Of a DNA stretch of 47,869 nucleotides, positions 46,386 through 47,869 are shown piece after piece. A model generated the notes under the pieces. The model saw only the letters and a program-made list of their open reading frames with translations, had not been told where the DNA came from and did no database searches. The position numbers were made by a program, and so were the translations under genes. Origin of the DNA: a virus. The stretch's first letter is position 1, and every line of letters begins with the position of its first letter. The stretch spans positions 1 to 47,869 of the IMG/VR virus record IMGVR_UViG_3300045996_002476, one strand, 5' to 3'.

Positions 46386-46907
46386 TCAGCAGTCTGCGCG
46401 CTCGAACATGACCGGCCACTTGCCGGTCTTGTGGACGACCTTCAGGCCGATCAGGACGCTGTACGCGTCGCCCTCGGTGTCCCAGTAGCGGCGCGTCCCG
46501 ATGACAACTGCGTCCGCCAAATCGGATGAGTTGCTGTGCGTGTCATTCCCGACGCCGACGATTTCCATGGTGGAGTAGCCGGTGTCGTTCGTGTAGGCCA
46601 TCTCGTGCCACGCCCAGCCCTCGAACACGCCGGTCCACCAGGCGACCGGCCCCTGGTTCACATCGCCGGTCGTGGGGGAACCCGGCGCCCAGATGAAGAA
46701 CTGGCCTGGGTACTCGAGGTAGCGCGTCTCGCCGGGCCCGATGACCTCCTGCTCGTCGCAGGACATGACCTCGTACTGGGGCGAGTCGCGGTTGACCGTC
46801 TGCTCGGTCGTCTCGAGCGGTGTCAGCCAGCGTGACGGACGGTGGTCCGCCTGGGCGGCGGCGGGGAACGCGAGGGTGAGGGCGAGGGCTACGGCGAGGC
46901 GCTTCAC
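46386..46907 (-). CDS. Secreted protein of unknown function, 173 aa
   Basis: GTG start (GTGA overlap). A signal peptide (MKRLAVALALTLAFPAAAQA) predicts export after residue 20. The mature part is strand-rich with Trp/Tyr (YPGQFFIWAPGS, VAWWTGVFEGWAWHEMAYTN) and two Cys (MSCDEQ and the terminal C) that may form a disulfide. No known fold recognised. A secreted gene inside a recombination operon suggests a host-surface or superinfection role. Confidence 0.78.
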   Translation of the reverse strand: MKRLAVALALTLAFPAAAQADHRPSRWLTPLETTEQTVNRDSPQYEVMSCDEQEVIGPGETRYLEYPGQFFIWAPGSPTTGDVNQGPVAWWTGVFEGWAWHEMAYTNDTGYSTMEIVGVGNDTHSNSSDLADAVVIGTRRYWDTEGDAYSVLIGLKVVHKTGKWPVMFERADC

Positions 46908-47287
46908 GACGATGCACGTCCTTCCTTGTCGATGCCAGCGGTGAACTCACACTGGCCCCTGTGGTCGTAGAGGTCGATCTGCACGTAGCCCTCTGGGAGA
47001 TCCATCGGGTGGTAGATGAGACCGGCCTGCTCGGCTCCGAAGTCGTTGATCAGCTTGCGGGCTCGGAGCGCCTGCAGGAGCGTGATGCGCTCGTTGGTGG
47101 ACTCGAAGCCCTGCAGATACGGGTCGTAGCCGCCGTTAAGGCGCCACTCGTCGAGCGCCTGGACGCGCTCGGCAAGGTCGGCGCACCAGTCGATCAGCGT
47201 GTCGGTGGACACGCTCTCGCTGCCCATCTCGGCGATGATCTTGGCGGCGAGCTCGCGCTGTTCGGCAAGGTTTGCGTACGGGTCCAT
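46904..47287 (-). CDS. Hypothetical protein, 127 aa
   Basis: The ATG at 47285-47287 follows GGAGGTGTG, the end of the previous gene. Helical N-terminal part (AEQRELAAKIIAEMGSESVS; TLIDWCADLAERVQALDEWR), then LLQALRARKLINDFG and a strand pair (GLIYHPMDLPEGYVQIDLYD). Family unknown. Confidence 0.72.
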   Translation of the reverse strand: MDPYANLAEQRELAAKIIAEMGSESVSTDTLIDWCADLAERVQALDEWRLNGGYDPYLQGFESTNERITLLQALRARKLINDFGAEQAGLIYHPMDLPEGYVQIDLYDHRGQCEFTAGIDKEGRASS

Positions 47288-47472
47288 CACACCTCCAGGC
47301 GTGCTTCGATCGGGGGAGCCTCACGGGTGATCGTCAACTTGGTGACGTTCGCCTTGAGCGCCCGGGTAACGACGTCGGCGAGCTCGAGCTCAGAGCCGAC
47401 CCACCGGATCGAGCCGCACGAGCCGGAGCGGTAGCACGACTCGATGCGGATCATCTTGCGTTCTTCGCGCAT
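47287..47472 (-). CDS. Hypothetical protein, 61 aa
   Basis: ATG right after the loader's GGAGGTGTGATG junction. MREERKMIRIESCYRSGSCG with two Cys, then ELADVVTRALKANVTKLTIT and a terminal ARLEV. Strand-helix-strand build; function unknown. Confidence 0.68.
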   Translation of the reverse strand: MREERKMIRIESCYRSGSCGSIRWVGSELELADVVTRALKANVTKLTITREAPPIEARLEV

Positions 47473-47869
47473 CACACCTCCAGTCGAAGGTCAGGTCCGG
47501 GCATGTTCCATTGCGGCATCGCACCCAGCCGCGACGCGAGCCAGTCCCCGTAGATCGCGCCGAGCTCGTTCGCCTGGTGGTTCGACGTGATGAGGAGGTG
47601 CACTTGGTTCTCGATGCGGTCCTCGATCGCGGACTGGAGCAGCTGGCGGGCCAGGGCGGTCGGCTTCTCCTTGCCGAGGTCGTCGAGGATCAGCGGCCCC
47701 GCTGTCAACAGGATCTCTTCGGCCTGCTCCCGCCACTCGGTGCCATACGAGGCGTTCGCCTTGGTGAACAGCACCGACGCCGACACGAACCGCGGCGTGC
47801 GCCCGTCCTCGAGCAGCTGCCAACAGCCCGTGGCGGCCAGACGCGTCTTCCCCGGGCCCGGCCGCCCAT
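47472..47869 (-). CDS. DnaC/IstB-like helicase loader, C-terminal part (cut by window edge)
   Basis: Continuation of the gene at 1-457. Reads through the second copy of the 105-base repeat, so it again holds the Walker A. Walker B is PLILDDLGKE and sensor-1 is LLITSNHQANELG, followed by the arginine-finger region ASRLGAM. Ends in RLEV, encoded by the ribosome site of the next gene. Confidence 0.9.
   Translation of the reverse strand, partial: GRPGPGKTRLAATGCWQLLEDGRTPRFVSASVLFTKANASYGTEWREQAEEILLTAGPLILDDLGKEKPTALARQLLQSAIEDRIENQVHLLITSNHQANELGAIYGDWLASRLGAMPQWNMPGPDLRLEV
47765..47869. repeat. Terminal direct repeat, right copy
   Basis: Exact copy of bases 1-105. Removing one copy leaves a 47,764-bp circle. 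Confidence 0.97.

Noticed and set aside
1-47869. Integrase, attP core, CRISPR array, tRNA or tail-assembly -1 frameshift
   Set aside because: None seen: no tyrosine or serine recombinase motifs, no regularly spaced repeats, and no tape-measure gene to anchor a frameshifted chaperone pair.

Overview
The window is one complete, high-GC (roughly two-thirds G+C or more by eye), tightly packed bacteriophage genome. Its first and last 105 bases are identical and both copies lie inside one helicase-loader gene, so the sequence closes into a circle of about 47,764 bp. The virion genes are podovirus-like: TerL, portal, scaffold, major capsid protein, adaptor, a nozzle-type protein and very large ejection proteins. 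I see no tail tube, sheath or tape-measure set. The endolysin (M15 peptidase, peptidoglycan-binding and GH25 domains behind a signal peptide) and the codon use suggest a Gram-positive, high-GC actinobacterial host; the host is inferred, not seen. I found no integrase, CRISPR array, tRNA or rRNA, and no DNA or RNA polymerase.

Layout. (1) About 42.75-47.87 kb running through the junction to 2.77 kb, minus strand: replication and recombination genes (Cas4/RecB-like exonuclease, ERF annealing protein, DnaC-like loader, ParB-like protein) with many small genes. (2) 2.8-3.46 kb, plus strand: a lone HTH protein, possibly a small terminase. (3) 3.4-8.6 kb, minus: SSB, a SLOG-domain protein, a 563-residue Cys/His-rich protein and small membrane proteins. 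(4) 8.6-9.36 kb: a 742-nt stretch with no confident gene but with hairpins. (5) 9.36-14.53 kb, minus: an accessory operon with an ArdC-type antirestriction protein, a secreted HELGH protein and zinc-binding proteins. (6) 14.65-40.94 kb, plus: packaging, head, neck, ejection and lysis genes. It is interrupted by minus-strand islands: an Acb2/Tad1-like anti-CBASS candidate at 16.3 kb, three small genes at 23.1-23.6 kb and three at 38.5-39.2 kb. (7) 41.0-42.5 kb, minus: HNH, RuvC-like resolvase and a winged-helix regulator.

Working together: with no polymerase of its own, the phage probably loads the host replisome through its DnaC-like protein and SSB. It would then use exonuclease plus ERF annealing and RuvC resolution to build and resolve concatemers for TerL. 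At least two proteins look like counter-defences (ArdC, Acb2-like). The most unusual non-coding signals are a start-associated hairpin with covarying arms that holds the Shine-Dalgarno in its loop (three consecutive transcription-unit genes), a dispersed family of GGGAG/CTCCC palindromes that ignores gene boundaries, and a recurrent stop-start cassette that makes unrelated proteins end in LEV.
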